Positions 45,491 through 57,185 of a DNA stretch of 64,000 nt are shown piece after piece. Position 1 is the first letter of the stretch; each line of letters starts with the position of its first letter. Source of the stretch: Acanthosepion pharaonis (Eukaryota > Mollusca > Cephalopoda > Sepiida > Sepiidae); the NCBI GenBank assembly GCA_903632075.3, contig CAHIKZ030005492.1:936001-1000000 (forward strand). The letters run 5' to 3'. The notes beneath the pieces are model-generated. The model was given only the letters and a program-made list of their open reading frames with translations. It ran no database searches and was not told the DNA's origin. Position numbers and translations under genes: made by a program.

Positions 45491-46519
45491 ACCAAGCTTT
45501 GAAGAGCCTCTTTCTAGGAAAACATTGTAATTTAATGGCTCTGATAATAAAGGACAACTTTAAACTTATTCCAATTCATTTCTACTACTTTTAATGGGGT
45601 CAAAACATGCTATACAAGTAACTTGAAGAGAATTTATTTTATTTTTATTTTCTAAGTAAAGCTTAACAAAAATGCTTCTGTATCATTAGAATATTGAATT
45701 TATTTAATATTAATGCTTATAAAGCAGGCAAAAGTAAAAAGTCCTAGCAGATTAACTTCTTTGTAAAAACACTGTACAAATAAATACTTAGTAACATTAA
45801 GTGATTGCTTTTTGCAATACTAACAACTTTTGCCTATAAAAAAAGAAACAGATTGTTTGCAACAAAACAGCACCATATTTTCAAAACATTTTATTATTAT
45901 TACTATGCTTAGACATGAGAAAATCAAATAGAATACTGATTCATAAGAACACAAGAAAGAAAGTTCATATAATTTTTGCAAGAAAATCAGCTTTCTTTAT
46001 TCTCAAGTGGTTAGAATCCAAGAAAGTGCTATGTGAAAGTGGCCAATTTTCTGTAGCTCAATTGATTTTGTTGACGTGCAAGTGTAATCTGTGAACCCAG
46101 GGGCTGAGTGGTCAGGTTATTCCTCACTAGTCCTATCTGAATATCAAGTCCAGCATTGGGAGGTTTCCTCAAATGGCTTCAGTTGATGAGAGAGGTATGG
46201 CTAAAATAGCCACAAGCAGGACAATCTCTGGTTGGAGTTCATATTGGATTTTAGTATCTCAGAAGTAGAAATACTTAAAAGTTGTATTCTGGGTTAAGCA
46301 AAATCAAATAAGTAAAAAATTAAGTATAATTATTGATTACAGAATGTCTTTAAAGAAAGTACAACTGTCTTTTATTGATAAATCAAGTACCTTCAGTCTT
46401 CAATTGAAAACATCAGATGCAAATGAAAATAACTGTTTCTTTTTTATATTTGACCTTCCACATCATCAACAAATTAAAATTACCAAAAAGTTAATAGTAA
46501 TTATTTACCCAGAATAATG
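45491..46519. other. Unassigned; less AT-rich patch at 46000-46260
   Basis: 46060-46240 (GGGGCTGAGTGGTCAGG, GGTTTCCTCAAATGGC, GTATGGCTAAAATAGCC) differs in composition from the surroundings and may be a retroposon remnant. No motif was recognised. Confidence 0.4.
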
Positions 46520-46860
46520 CTGAAAATACCATGGAATGAACATGTGAGCAATAAGGAAGTTTTAAGGAAAATGGGAAGAAAAACTAAGAATCAAAAGGGA
46601 TAGTTAAAATTTCTAGGACATGTAATGAGAAAAAGTGTTTGGAGAATTTGATACTCACAGGACATATTGAACAAGAATGGCAGAGGGAAACTGCAAGTAA
46701 CTTACCTAATGAACTTGTCTAAATGGATGGCAGAACATGAACAAGATGGGATGGTAAGGAGACAAACATTGCTTAGTGCTACAAGGATAGGAAGCTGTGG
46801 AGAGCCATGATATCCTACATGCTGAAGTCACATAAAAGAAGACTAGATCAGCTTCCCATT
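46520..46860 (+). pseudogene. LINE-B C-terminal tail, best-preserved copy
   Basis: The plus strand reads MLKIPWNEHVSNKEVLRKMG, a stop, LKFLGHVMRKSV, GRGKLQVTYLMNLSKWMAEH and EQDGMVRRQTLLSATR up to about 46785, then degraded. It has the same block order as 62290-62815, 21885-22200 and the minus-strand copies. The RT core is absent. It is 5'-truncated, as is usual for incomplete reverse transcription. Confidence 0.85.
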
Positions 46861-47325
46861 AAACTATCAATTTTGGATAATACTAAGGTTTACAAATTTG
46901 CAAGACCCCTTTAACTGACTATCATTGTCTAAAACTTACATATAAAATAAGTTAATGTCTGGTTAAGATTATTCCTTTAAATTCTGGAGAGGGAATAATT
47001 TTAAATAAACGAAATTTACAACCTTTTTCTTTACTACAGATAGATTTTTTATTTCCCTATTCCCAAGAAATCACAGATGGTGTACAAAATTACAAGTCAG
47101 AATTTCAATATCAAATCTACTTACCTAAAGGTAGATTATATCAACTGATTTTACTTCAAATCATTCTCTAGGTTGATAATATAATCCTTTGAGATACACT
47201 TTCTGATACATTTCAAGTGTAATGAATATTACTTTTGACTTGTATATAGAAACAATTATTTGTGTGTGTCTGCATATAAGAGGATGGGTTGTTAAGTCTG
47301 TAGCCTGACATGTAGTTAGAATAAA
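46861..47325. other. AT-rich DNA without recognisable features
   Basis: Nothing recognisable. Confidence 0.4.
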
Positions 47326-47500
47326 ATGTAGAATTTTTCTCTGAAAATTTAACTGTATTATCATAATATATTATTAATATGCACCACTAAATGAAGTGCA
47401 TTGTCAAGGAAAGAGATTATATTGAATATAAAAACTTTTTCATCATTATGCTATCAACTTTTGATTCACCTACATACAAACATGTTTTTATATACAGGTA
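47326..47500 (+). repeat. Dispersed repeat R2, copy lacking the internal segment
   Basis: ATGCACCACTAAATGAAGTG then CATTGTCAAGGAAAGAGATT matches 10110-10150. It continues directly into TTTTTCATCATTATGCTATC, which matches 10460-10485. The roughly 260 bp carrying M1 in the 10-kb copy is absent. Confidence 0.72.
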
Positions 47501-47659
47501 ACCCAGAGAAACATATATATATAGAGAGAGATATACAGATATACATGGGTAACAGTTGATTCCATAAAAAAAGACATCACTTTTATTACATTTGAATGTA
47601 TTAAATAAATTTATGCATATTCATGTTTATATGTGATCTCATATATATATATATATATA

Positions 47660-47800
47660 AATGTGTATTTAGGCAGCAATCCTTCATTTATACATGTTTT
47701 TAATGAAACAGACAAAGTACTATGATTAAGCTTTTTATTTTTTTTTAATTAAATAAAAAAGCTTAGTCGTAGTACCCTGTCTGTCATTTTTAATGAATCA

Positions 47801-47835
<35 letters not shown>

Positions 47836-48130
47836 TTTTGACCAAACATTTGGAGCCACACTTTGGATTTCGTCAGTTGTGTAAAAGTTGAAGGATGCAT
47901 GCCTTTTACAAAACTAATTTACTAGTTCAGTTTGTGCCAGAGAAAATTTCTCTTTCTGAATGGTTTTATCATATATTCAATAATAATAATGGTAATGAAA
48001 TTAGCCTACTACTGTATAAGGTTTTCTTTAGATGTTTAGCTCTTGTTACTTTATCTACCTTGCTTGCTAACTTCCTTGTCAGTCTTCTTTAATGAAACTT
48101 GTATAAAAGAGGGATTGCTGCCCAAAAGAC

Positions 48131-48131
<1 letters not shown>
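47660..48131. repeat. Inverted pair of a tail unit, split by (TA)n and M4 module
   Basis: One unit on the minus strand (47738-47668: GCTTAATCATAGTAC.., TTAATGAAAC-type block complement, ..GGATTGCTGCC) is inverted relative to a plus-strand unit made of 47760-47799 (GCTTAGTCGTAGTACCCTG then TCTGTC) and 48077-48123 (AATGAAACTTGTATAAAAG then GGATTGCTGCCC). The inner arms (47703-47740 and 47751-47790) form a hairpin. A (TA)n at 47803-47834 and the module at 47847-47876 split the second unit. A 65-codon frame at 47895-48092 lies in the insert and has no recognisable content. Confidence 0.75.
47803..47876 (-). repeat. (TA)n with adjoining hammerhead-like module (M4)
   Basis: Minus strand from 47876: CTGACGA, AATCC, AAAGTGT, GGCT, then CCAAATG where GAAAC would be expected, and TTTGGTCAAAAG leading into the (TA)n at 47834. 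The architecture matches M2, but the second box has decayed. Confidence 0.5.

Positions 48132-48132
<1 letters not shown>

Positions 48133-48201
<69 letters not shown>
48133..48201. repeat. (TA)n microsatellite
   Basis: About 69 bp pure TA, directly after the tail unit. Confidence 0.98.
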
Positions 48202-48204
<3 letters not shown>

Positions 48205-48303
48205 GAAATACAATTTTAAGGTGTGCTATATTTATGGGATAAAGTGCTCAATATCAGAGATAGAGCGTATGTAAATATAAATATAAAAGTGAACATTGAA
48301 GTC

Positions 48304-48400
48304 AACACTCAGAGGAAACAGGCTGTTTCATGCTAGATGCAATTGTAAGGTAGCCTGATGATTGCATCTAGCATGAAACAGCCCATTGCCTCTAAGTTCC
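48304..48400 (+). repeat. Hairpin with hammerhead-like core (M2 family)
   Basis: Arms 48321-48343 and 48361-48383 are perfect 23-bp inverted copies (GGCTGTTTCATGCTAGATGC..), extendable imperfectly to about 40 nt each side. The right arm begins in CTGATGA (48355-48361) and continues TTGCATCTAGCAT GAAAC: a full CUGAUGA box, short GCA/TGC hairpin and GAAAC. About 35 nt later comes the (TA)n at 48414. Confidence 0.75.
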
Positions 48401-48413
48401 ATGTTCTCTTTTT

Positions 48414-48436
48414 TATATATATATATATATATATAT
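48414..48436. repeat. (TA)n microsatellite
   Basis: Short TA array following the hairpin module. Confidence 0.95.
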
Positions 48437-48835
48437 TTATGAATTAAATAAAGATAAATACAAGCAGCCATACATTATATATTTTTTTTTTTATAATTAT
48501 TTATTACAATATTTCTTTTTTATACTTATTTATATAAAGTTACCCATTTGATTTGCTATCTCTTTTTAAAAATATTTCAGTGTCACCAATTTAGATTTTT
48601 AATTTTTTTAATCTTTTTTTATCTCCACCCTATAATTTTGCAACTTGAAACCAGATCTATACCTCAATATTAGATTCTAATTATATAATTATTAAACATA
48701 GAATTAATATACTATATAACATTGTTTCCATGTGACACAGAATTTTTGAAAATACTAACAATCATAACAAGCAATTCATCACCATTATAAGTACCTGAAG
48801 ATTTTATTAAACATAAAACTCTGAGTCGTACTTTT
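48437..48835. other. AT-rich DNA without recognisable features
   Basis: T-rich; nothing recognisable. Confidence 0.4.
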
Positions 48836-48981
48836 GACATAAGGTAATATATATATATATATATACATAAGGACATAAGGTAATGTATATATATATATAT
48901 ATATATTAACTTCTGGAATAGAATTATAATAATAATATATAATTCCTTCCTTCTGGAAGGAATTATATATATATATATATA
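48836..48981. repeat. Cluster of three (TA)n tracts with a duplication and a perfect palindrome
   Basis: ACATAAGGTAAT followed by (TA)n occurs twice (48838-48866, 48873-48906). At 48935-48970 ATATATAATTCCTTCC, loop TTCT, GGAAGGAATTATATAT is a perfect 16-bp-arm palindrome. It is followed by more TA. Confidence 0.9.
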
Positions 48982-50125
48982 TTACACACATATACACTTG
49001 TTCACCAGTGTGCTATGAAGTATACATATACCATAAGGCATCCAAAAAGTGATTCTGTATCATCTGAAGTTACATGCAAAATAATTTTCATGTCTCTGTT
49101 ACTCTTCCTCAAAATATTTCTTCCTGAACATAATTAAAAAAAAAGACATGCAAAATTTATATATACAATCATTATCTAATAAATTTATATAGATATTTTT
49201 TTATTCATGCCATCATGTGTTTATGTGTGCTTGCTTAAATCTAGCAATCACTTTGTCCATGTTACTGTTTCTCTACTTACTTTTACATTGTTTTATTTTA
49301 GCTTTTATGTTTAAGCTCTGTTCTATCCAGCCCATAATGTCTCTTTTCTATCCACATCAATTTTCCATTGGATGAAGGCATTTGTCTCTGCTAGCATTGC
49401 CTGCTAAAGCTTCTATCCTTCTGAGAAAGATTTTGAAAAGGACCTTAAGGCTTTTGGGGCTGATAAGTGAAGACAAACAACTTCCATGGCTTGAATTGTA
49501 TGCTTCTCTCTTTATACACACAGGCAAAACATTCTGAAAGTAATGTTTCCTATTTATTCCAGTGGAGACTACAACAGCTGCAACACAGTAACACCAATAA
49601 ATAAAGCAAGTATTCAGCTACAAATCACTATGTTTTTACATAGGCTATGCATTTTCACCAGCAATAAATAAGTCCATAAATGCCCAACAATCTTCAATGA
49701 ATGTCCATGGGTGCAATTATTTTATGTGGAAATATTCAATATAACACTTCTTTTTGATACACCTTTTCATGTCAGACTCCATTTTGCCTAATTACTGCTC
49801 AGCTGCAATTTGTAACAAAGCAAAACAATTATGGGTTATTGACAGGAAGAAAGATAACATTCACATTCACCTATAACATCATAATAAAACAGGACGTATT
49901 ACTTTCAAAACAGCTCATATGCATGTATTTGCACATTGTTTAAAATTTGCTATATTTATAAAAGAAGAGTTCACAATATCAGAAACAGAACATTTAATTT
50001 TATATCTCTCTTGAATGTAGGCAATCATCACTCTCCACAGGTTTTTCCTTTCTTAACTGTGATTTGTCATGAGTTATTCTTGGAAACTGTGGAATGGTTT
50101 TCCATTGCCCTCTCCATGCTTGGGA
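48982..50125. other. Unassigned
   Basis: No element was recognised. 49290-49560 and 50020-50125 are less AT-rich but show no domain; the plus-strand 66-codon frame at 49936-50136 is not recognisable. Confidence 0.4.
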
Positions 50126-50310
50126 ATTCAGAGTAGTTATCTCCTAGACTGGCCACCACCCAATGCTAGGAACCACAGCTGGGGAAGTAGAAATGGATTC
50201 ATGCTTTTCCAATGGGCATTAGTATAAAAATAAACACAAAAGACTCGACTAGATCTTGAACTCAGCTCACCAATTCCATGTTGATAATTGTTATGCAACC
50301 TACATATCTC
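50126..50310 (-). repeat. tRNA-derived SINE-like remnant
   Basis: The minus strand contains GTAGGTTGCATAACAATTATC as a possible A-box half and GAGTTCAAGATCTAG (about 50268-50254) as a B-box-like sequence. The adjoining CCACAGCTGGGGAAG part has mixed composition. A single copy here, so tentative. Confidence 0.4.
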
Positions 50311-51204
50311 CAGGACTGCAAATCTAAAGCATTATTCCTAAACAAAAAAAATTTGATAATGGCTGATTCCATCTTTCCCCACTTGCCATAGGTTCCACTG
50401 GTTTATATATGCAGCCTGCACAAGTAGTAGATCACTTGAGGTATGCAATTGACAGTCACTGCACAATGTTAAAATGTAAGAAGTCACTTAAACAATTTTA
50501 TTAAATTTAGACCAAAGTGTCTCTCTGTTTATTTTTATTTTTCTAATTTTTAAATTAAGTTGTTACACATCTAGATTAAAATTGTAGATAAAGTTTCCCA
50601 ATGTCCATATTTTTGCTCTGTTTTCTGTTCAGGTACTTCTGACTTGGTCATTATCAAAAACTAAATGTTGTGAGTATCATAGACAAACTTTTTGCCTGTT
50701 ATTATTTGCATTTTTGGAAATCATATAAATGCTGTCATGTGTAGAATGGTTTCACAGAGCTTCACAGCCCCAAAAAGTAAATATTAAGTTGAAAGAAATA
50801 CTAGTAAAAAACAAACATGTACAAACTGTTAATAAGAAATCCATGTATAAATATAATTTGATATGATTCATGTATATTTTTAATTAATAATAACAAAATA
50901 TTCCACACTGATTTGATTTGATTTGTTTGTTTAATAGCATATCAACTCCTTACAGATCTTTTAATGTTAAAATTTAATTTTTCTAGACAGTTTTGAAGTA
51001 ATAAAAAGATGATATCATTTCTGCTTTCATTATTGAATACATCATAGATGGAACTCAGCTTTTGTGCATATACATGTTTGTGCAAACATAATTACTAGAG
51101 GCAGTGATGTGTGTGTTTTATGTTACAGTTTTGTTGAAGTTATATTTTGGAATATAGTTTAATTTCTTTAAGAATTTGTAGGATATTATAAATATTAGTG
51201 TCAT
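50311..51204. other. AT-rich DNA with an R1 fragment at 50914-50975
   Basis: GTTTAATAGCATATCAACTCC at 50930-50950 matches the left end of R1; the rest is unassigned. Confidence 0.45.
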
Positions 51205-51440
51205 GAAAGAGTTCTTTCATGTTTATTGTTTCATTGGTTGATTTTGTTTAACAGCATATCAACCTTTATGGGTTATTTAATACTGAAATCTGAATATTTT
51301 AAAGACAATTTTATGGCATTAACTAAATATATTTGGAACACAATTGTATGCCTTCAACTACAGATAAAATTTATTGTTGGTCATTTTACTATAAATATGT
51401 ATTGTTGGTAATTTTTAATATAAAAATGTATTTTTATATT
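51205..51440 (+). repeat. Dispersed repeat R1, copy with unexpanded minisatellite
   Basis: GATTTTGTTTAACAGCATATC then TTTATGGGTTATTTAATACTG matches 26535-26600. The 28-bp unit is present once in full (51370-51396) plus degenerate units. Confidence 0.9.
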
Positions 51441-51553
51441 TCTATAGTATTTTGTTTTCATTTGGGCATTCACTGTTTGCCCATAGCTGGAACCCTAACA
51501 AGTGCTACCACCCCAGGTCAGGGTGAAACTGGGAACAACAACAACAACAATTA
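51441..51553 (+). repeat. Retroposon 3' tail ending in (AAC)n
   Basis: AGTGCTACCACCCCAGGTC then AGGGTGAAACTGGG is followed by ACAACAACAACAACAA. A GC-richer end with an AAC-repeat tail is typical of some non-LTR retrotransposons. It may be the true 3' end of R1 or a separate insertion. Confidence 0.55.
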
Positions 51554-52142
51554 AGAGGTGGTTCCACATTCCGCAAAAAACACCAAACTTCTAATCAAAG
51601 GCCTTGCTGCCCAGTGTAGTTTAACATCATGGCCAGAACTTATTTCACACTGACATATGTGTGCAAATGGTTAAAATTCAAACAGATTTTGTAGTTGCTG
51701 CTTAAGCTCAATTTTAGGAACAGAAGATTGAAGGCATATGTTATTTGTGATTTAAGATTCACTCACTAGGAAAAAAATATTTGATTGTAACTTCTATTGT
51801 ATATTTTATTTCCATTATCTAATTAAAATTTATCATATGTAGGGGAATATATACATGAACTCTTAATTTTTAATTCACATGATAAAAACTACTTTAATTA
51901 AATAGGAGTCTCTTTTTATTCAGAAGAGTTTTTACGAAGGATGTACTACTTCTTGCTAAAATAAATTTAATCACTTGATTTAAACCATTTCAAAATCGTA
52001 CTTGACTAAATTTAATCATTTGAAAAGTTATGTTCATTTTGAATAGGACAAAAAGTAATGAAAACAACTGAATTTCTTTCTTTGCAATCACAAATATAAT
52101 GGCAAGTATAAAATTAATTTGAACTAGAATGGATTGTTGCAT
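51554..52142. other. Unassigned
   Basis: Nothing recognised. Confidence 0.4.
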
Positions 52143-52790
52143 ACAGGGTGTGCCAAATTAATTTGGCAGCTTATGATCTGTTACAAGAACTGAAAAGTTA
52201 CATCATGTTTATGGCAACAGCTACCAACTACAGTGACTCAAAGATAACCAGCTTCTTGAAAGTGTCCAGGTGCACAGGTCAAAGGACATGGCTCTACACA
52301 TGGCCACAGTGATGCACACCATGTTTACCTTGTCAGTAATGGTCCTGAGATAATGAACAACAAGTGGTATATCATGCCACCCCTATTTCTTGTTACAGTA
52401 TCTCAGGGTAAACAATACAACCTAGATCAAGGTACTGGACATAGTGAAGTGCAATATCAAGATGATGATAAAACATGTTCTAGCAGGACTCTACCCCACC
52501 CACTTCATCTATGTGACCCAGTAATGATTGGCTAAGAAATTTCATGATCATGTTACCCTACCAATATGTATAACTTCCTCAAACTTCTCATTTGAATTTG
52601 AATCTGGAACACTATGTATAGGTCATCATCAAGAGAGGACCATTCATTGGAGCACAATACCAGAAACTTATTGAAGCCTGTCATCATAGACATGATGGCC
52701 TATATGTACAAGGGACACTTGATCAGGTTATGTTGCCACTTCTGAAGCTATATTACAGATGTACTCAAGATTAAAGTTTTACTGACTAAC
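52143..52790 (+). pseudogene. Tc1/mariner-superfamily transposase relic with one terminus
   Basis: A terminus-like ACAGGGTGTGCCAAATTAATT (52144-52164) is followed, in shifting plus-strand frames, by IMPPLFL (about 52373-52393), LRVNNTT..KVLDIVKCNIK (about 52405-52465), AGLYPTHFIYVTQ (about 52482-52520) and KKFHDHVTLPI (about 52534-52566). These correspond in order to the MPPxFF, RVNxxxYxxVL, YVFQQDxAP and ENFxDHV blocks of DDE transposases related to Tc1/mariner. Catalytic residues are not intact and the right terminus was not found. Family placement is tentative. Confidence 0.5.
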
Positions 52791-54244
52791 TTTTTTCTAA
52801 GTTGAGCACGTGTACAATGATTTTTGAAAATATACTAATCTTTTAATTTGAATTTGTTTACGTTATATTATAATGTGATCTCAATTAACTGGTGTACTTG
52901 TTTATAAAAACATTGCACACAATAAAAAGGAGACATAAAAAGATTGCAGAATATTAAAGTCTGCAAAAATCAAAAATTAGCATTTGATAGAGAACAACAA
53001 TAAATAATTTCAGTGTTAACACAATGAATAATTTAATATCTCAAGTGTATTTTAAAAGAAGCTAAGTTTAGCAACTTCAGTTTTTATTGTTTGTTTTATT
53101 AATTCCAAAGTTATATACAATACTTTCATTTTTGCCAAATATACTTATATTCCTCAACATGATCTCCCAATTACCACACACTAATGTATTTTTATCTATT
53201 GGATTTTTCTTCTTGATCTTAATATCAAAAAAATAATTTCTCAATGGAAAAAATGAAACAAAGATCAAAGTATAATTTCCAAAAAACATTACAACAAAAA
53301 TCTATCTCCACAAATTTAACTCTGATAAAAGATACAGAAAAAACATTGGCATTATTTTATAGTTTTGTATATTTATAGTAAAATGAAGAATAATTACTTC
53401 AGTATCAGTTTTGTTTGTCAAATTCAGAGTGTATAACAATTTTTTTTCAACTTTTTTCTATAAACAACACCAAAAGCTGGCAACCAGCTAAAAAAATGTT
53501 CCCTTTGATGTTCATAGTCAATTTCTAAGAATTCAAGTCAAATAGCAATTGGCCTGTTCTGATAAAATTCTAAATATGGCTTACTTTTCTATAGTCATCA
53601 GGAATTTAACATTTCTAATTTTCATTTTGAAATTACAGTTCTTCCTCTTCAGGGCAAATAAGCAAGGATCAATTGATCATTTAACCATTATGTAAAATTT
53701 TTAATTATTACTTTTGCTTAATTGTAAATTCTATTTAACTTCAAAGAGATCAAGGCAAACTCTCAGTTTCCTTACTTTTGTCTGTTAACATAATAATAAC
53801 TTTCTTATAGAATAGAACTTAATTTTCATTGAATGACATATCATATTTGCAATCATTTCATGTGAAAAATATGGTTGTAACAAAAAGTCCAACCTGAATT
53901 TCAAATATTTAACTAAATAAAGAATTTGCTTCTTTCAAGTAGTCATGGCTGGCTGCATGTTTTCAAGTATATCCATCTGCTAGACTTGCAAGCTATTCCC
54001 TATTGTAGATGCCTGGTTCTGGCATATTTGTGTTTTTTCAACACCCACAGAACCAAACTGTGGTTTATACAGCAATTATGCTGAGTGAGCTTTAGAGTTT
54101 CTGGAAACGAGCATACAGCTCATAATCTAACATGATCAAATCCTTAGTCACAATGACTGATGACTTTATATATGCATAACCATAAATGTTTTCTGAACAG
54201 TTTCATCTACCCACTTTCATTCATAATGAGTATGGTTATCCTGT
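52791..54244. other. AT-rich DNA without recognisable features
   Basis: Nothing convincing. 53940-54180 is slightly less AT-rich and unassigned. Confidence 0.4.
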
Positions 54245-54345
54245 AGTATGGTTTTCAGACATTTTCCAATGTTGAATCTCACCAGGTTGATATGAAGACA
54301 TCATCTCCTTAACAAATCAACCATGGTGTGGTTTTAGGGGACAAA
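54245..54345 (+). repeat. Dispersed repeat R4, second copy
   Basis: GTATGGTTTTCAGACATTTTC, a CATCTCCTTAAC block and AATCAACCATGGTG match 30751-30835 in order and orientation. Confidence 0.6.
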
Positions 54346-54429
54346 ACAAATTTGTATCTCTTCCTTTTCACATGCTTCTTGCTTTCCTTCATTCTCCCTC
54401 TTTCACTTTGATTTGTTCTTTCATTCGTT

Positions 54430-54660
54430 TGTCCATCTATCAAGTTGCTTGATTACAGGAGGACACCACCCAACCAATTGATTTCTCATTGACCCATATA
54501 GCCACTTTTCTACCCACAATTCACTGTTTTTTCACCATCCATTATAATTATAGATAAGGCAGGTAGCATCCATTACAACCTTCTTTTACAAATTCCAACC
54601 CAAATCTCATGGCCAGAAACTTAATGTTTTAACCAATCAGCCATGTGTCCAATTCAAGCA
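54430..54660 (-). repeat. tRNA-derived SINE relic
   Basis: On the minus strand ATGGCTGATTGGTTAAAAC (about 54644-54626) fits an A box with one mismatch. GAGATTTGGGTTGGAATTTG (about 54612-54593) occupies the B-box position. About 150 bp of body follows. The promoter is too decayed to be a functional tRNA gene. Confidence 0.55.
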
Positions 54661-55235
54661 GAATGCCTATATAAAAAATTTTACTGAAAACTAATCTAGT
54701 AGCTCAGAGATTTTCAACTAACAAGGGAAAATTAGATTTTCTGTTCAGTAAAACTATTTTGCATGTCAAAATTCTGCATTTTAAAAGTAATGTGCAGAAA
54801 TGAAAGAAATAATCAAGAAGTTTTCAAAAGTTATGATCTCATGTGGACACATGTATTCAAAATGTTCAAAGGATTCCCTACAACATTTCAGAGAGATAAC
54901 ATTTCTATACCATAGGCTTCTTCTTTTTAATCTTATTTTTCTTTTCAGGGCAGCAGTTATATTTTAAACATTTATATAAAATCTCTATCTTATCACTTTT
55001 ACTGCTGCATTGTTATCACATTGTTGCTTGTTTGTGTTGATCTGCTTTGGGAAAGTAGGAAGTTGTCATTTACTGGAAATAAATGACTGTAAGATATTGA
55101 CAGCAATTTCTCATAGTGACTGATTTTGATTAGATAATGTGAAGGAGAGACTAAGCTAAATGACACTCTTAACATGCAGTATGATACAAATCCATTTCAA
55201 AACGGATTATATTGCACACTACTACATGTTTATAG
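54661..55235. other. Unassigned
   Basis: Nothing recognisable. A phrase AGTTTTCAACTAACAAGGGAAA-like (GATTTTCAACTAACAAGGG, 54711) recurs at 57440 (GATTTTCAACTGACAAGGG, then AAAATTAGATTTTCTG), so a short dispersed repeat overlaps both sites. Confidence 0.45.
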
Positions 55236-55910
55236 TGGGTTGGAAATAGATCCATTGCTAGGTCAGCTACTTAGAAAGTTGGTTCACTGTGTTGTACAAG
55301 ACAATTTTTCACTCCAGAATCTATCATACATATTTATAAGTCTACCATTCACCCAGGCTTATAATATTGCTGCCACATATAGCCCAGTACCCCTTGCTAT
55401 TTACCTTGAACTCCTTGATAAAATCTCAAGAAGAATTAGCAATATTATTGGTCCTGATCTGGCAGCTAAGCATCAGTCACTTTCCCACCACCATGAAGTT
55501 ACTTCCTTGTATGTTTTCTATAAATAATTTCACAGTAATTGTTTGGATGACCTCTTCACTATGGTCCTTAGACTTTTTGAATTTATGCATAGTACTACAC
55601 TGGCATCGAGATCTCATCAATTTACATTTGAGCTGGCTAGATGTAACCATAAATGCTATGCTAATAGTTTCTTTTCTCACACTTCTCACTTATGGAACTC
55701 CCTTGTGGCTCCATGCTTTCCAACCAAATTTAATCTTCAAAAATTTAAATGCAATGTCAGTTGCTATCTACTGTTCTCCCAATTACTCTTTTCTTTTCCT
55801 GCTCATTAGTAATGTTTCTGTTTCTAATTCTTCCACACTCAGTAACCCCTTGTGTCTTAGTGGCTTTACCGCCTTGCTTGGGGTGAAACCAGTTAAAAAA
55901 TATATATATA
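55236..55910 (+). pseudogene. LINE-A 3' end, plus-strand copy
   Basis: AIYLELLDKISRRISNIIGP and DLAAKHQSLSHHHEVTSLYV then FYK (stop about 55525), then in another frame LASRSHQFTFELARCNHKCY and ANSFFSHTSHLWNSLVAPCF then PTKFNLQKFKCNVS (to about 55770). This is the C-terminal RT-distal domain shared with 21206-21734 and 41460-40985. The longer frame at 55367-55933 is out of register and not the protein. The 3' end TTGCTTGGGGTGAAACC runs through AAAAAATATATA. Confidence 0.85.
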
Positions 55911-55982
55911 CAAACAACTACACTAAGTGCTAATGAATTTATAATGAAAATGCTAAGGACCAAGATTTCATGGTATCTTGAA

Positions 55983-55985
<3 letters not shown>

Positions 55986-56054
<69 letters not shown>
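55986..56054. repeat. (TA)n microsatellite
   Basis: About 69 bp pure TA, 75 bp beyond the LINE-A 3' end. Confidence 0.98.
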
Positions 56055-56055
<1 letters not shown>

Positions 56056-57185
56056 CAGGCAAAAGGTAAATTTTTGTAAAGGTGTATATCTGCAGTAATG
56101 GAAGTGTTAAATAAGATCCTTTCTTCTGTACAAATTGATTTCACTTGTCTGGAATTAGAAATTGAACTTGAAACTCTCCCTTCCTTTCATTTGTTTTTTC
56201 AGCACTTGCCAATAAAATTGTATTTGTTTTAGACAGGAGGAAAATAATGCTTCAAACTAGAGTGTGTATTTCTCATTTATATCTTCTTTTACCTGCGACC
56301 CACTTCACAGTCAGATGAGTTTTTTTATTTGCTGATCTCCATCTGTTTTTTGTTGCCTGGTCATATCATTAGACTGTCCCAGCATTATCTGAGTTGCATA
56401 ATTAAAGTGCCATTTTTATGCAGTTGTCACATGACATTGTAAAATGAAGCAAGGAAGTGTTTTTTTTTTTTTTTTTTTTTTTTTATCTGCTTACATGGAA
56501 AGCATACAGGATAGAGAGGAGAGTAACATTGAATGTTTTCATTACCTTTCAGAAGGTCAGACTTAGCAAGTGATTGAATGTTGCTTCTAACTCTCCTTCA
56601 AATACATTCAACCTATGTTTATCTGTGCTTATGTACATGCAGGTATCTCTTGTGAATATGAGCATATTTGTGTTTGAATGAATATATTGAGTTTCCTTGC
56701 TATCCAAGCTGATTAGATCCAAGTTGTTTCATCTTTATACAAAATTCTGCAGCCTCATTTCAAACAGCAATTTATGTAAAAATGCAGTATTGCATCTTTT
56801 TAATTTTACAGTAAAAAGTAAAGTTTACATTTGGTTCTTTACAAAATTGACTTAACATCCTTATTTATGCTACCCATTTGTGTCAGTGGCCAGATTTACA
56901 TAAAAAGCCAAAATCTCAAATGATTTTTTCAAGGCAGGCAAGATATCTTCAGTTGATACAATGCAATCTTCTTAAAGTTTTTTCTTCTGTTTGGCCTTCT
57001 GTTACAAAAAATTAAGCTTAGTATGATGACTGAACAAACCTGCAGTACTATTGTTTAATTTATATTTTCACTGATTATATATAAGTATATACATAATTAA
57101 AACTAATTAAATAATATATATATATATATATATTAATTAATACTAATTATATATATGTTTATACAATAATTAATAATACTGATTA
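56055..57185. other. Unassigned; T24 run at 56460-56484, TA patch at 57114-57132
   Basis: The homopolymer of about 25 T could be the A-tail of a minus-strand retroposon, but I recognise no body on its right. The rest is featureless. Confidence 0.45.

Noticed and set aside
47895..48092. Plus-strand 65-codon frame
   Set aside because: It lies inside a composite repeat insertion and shows no recognisable content.
55367..55933. Plus-strand 188-codon frame, longest in the window
   Set aside because: It overlaps the LINE-A C-terminus out of register; the family motifs are in the two other plus-strand frames.
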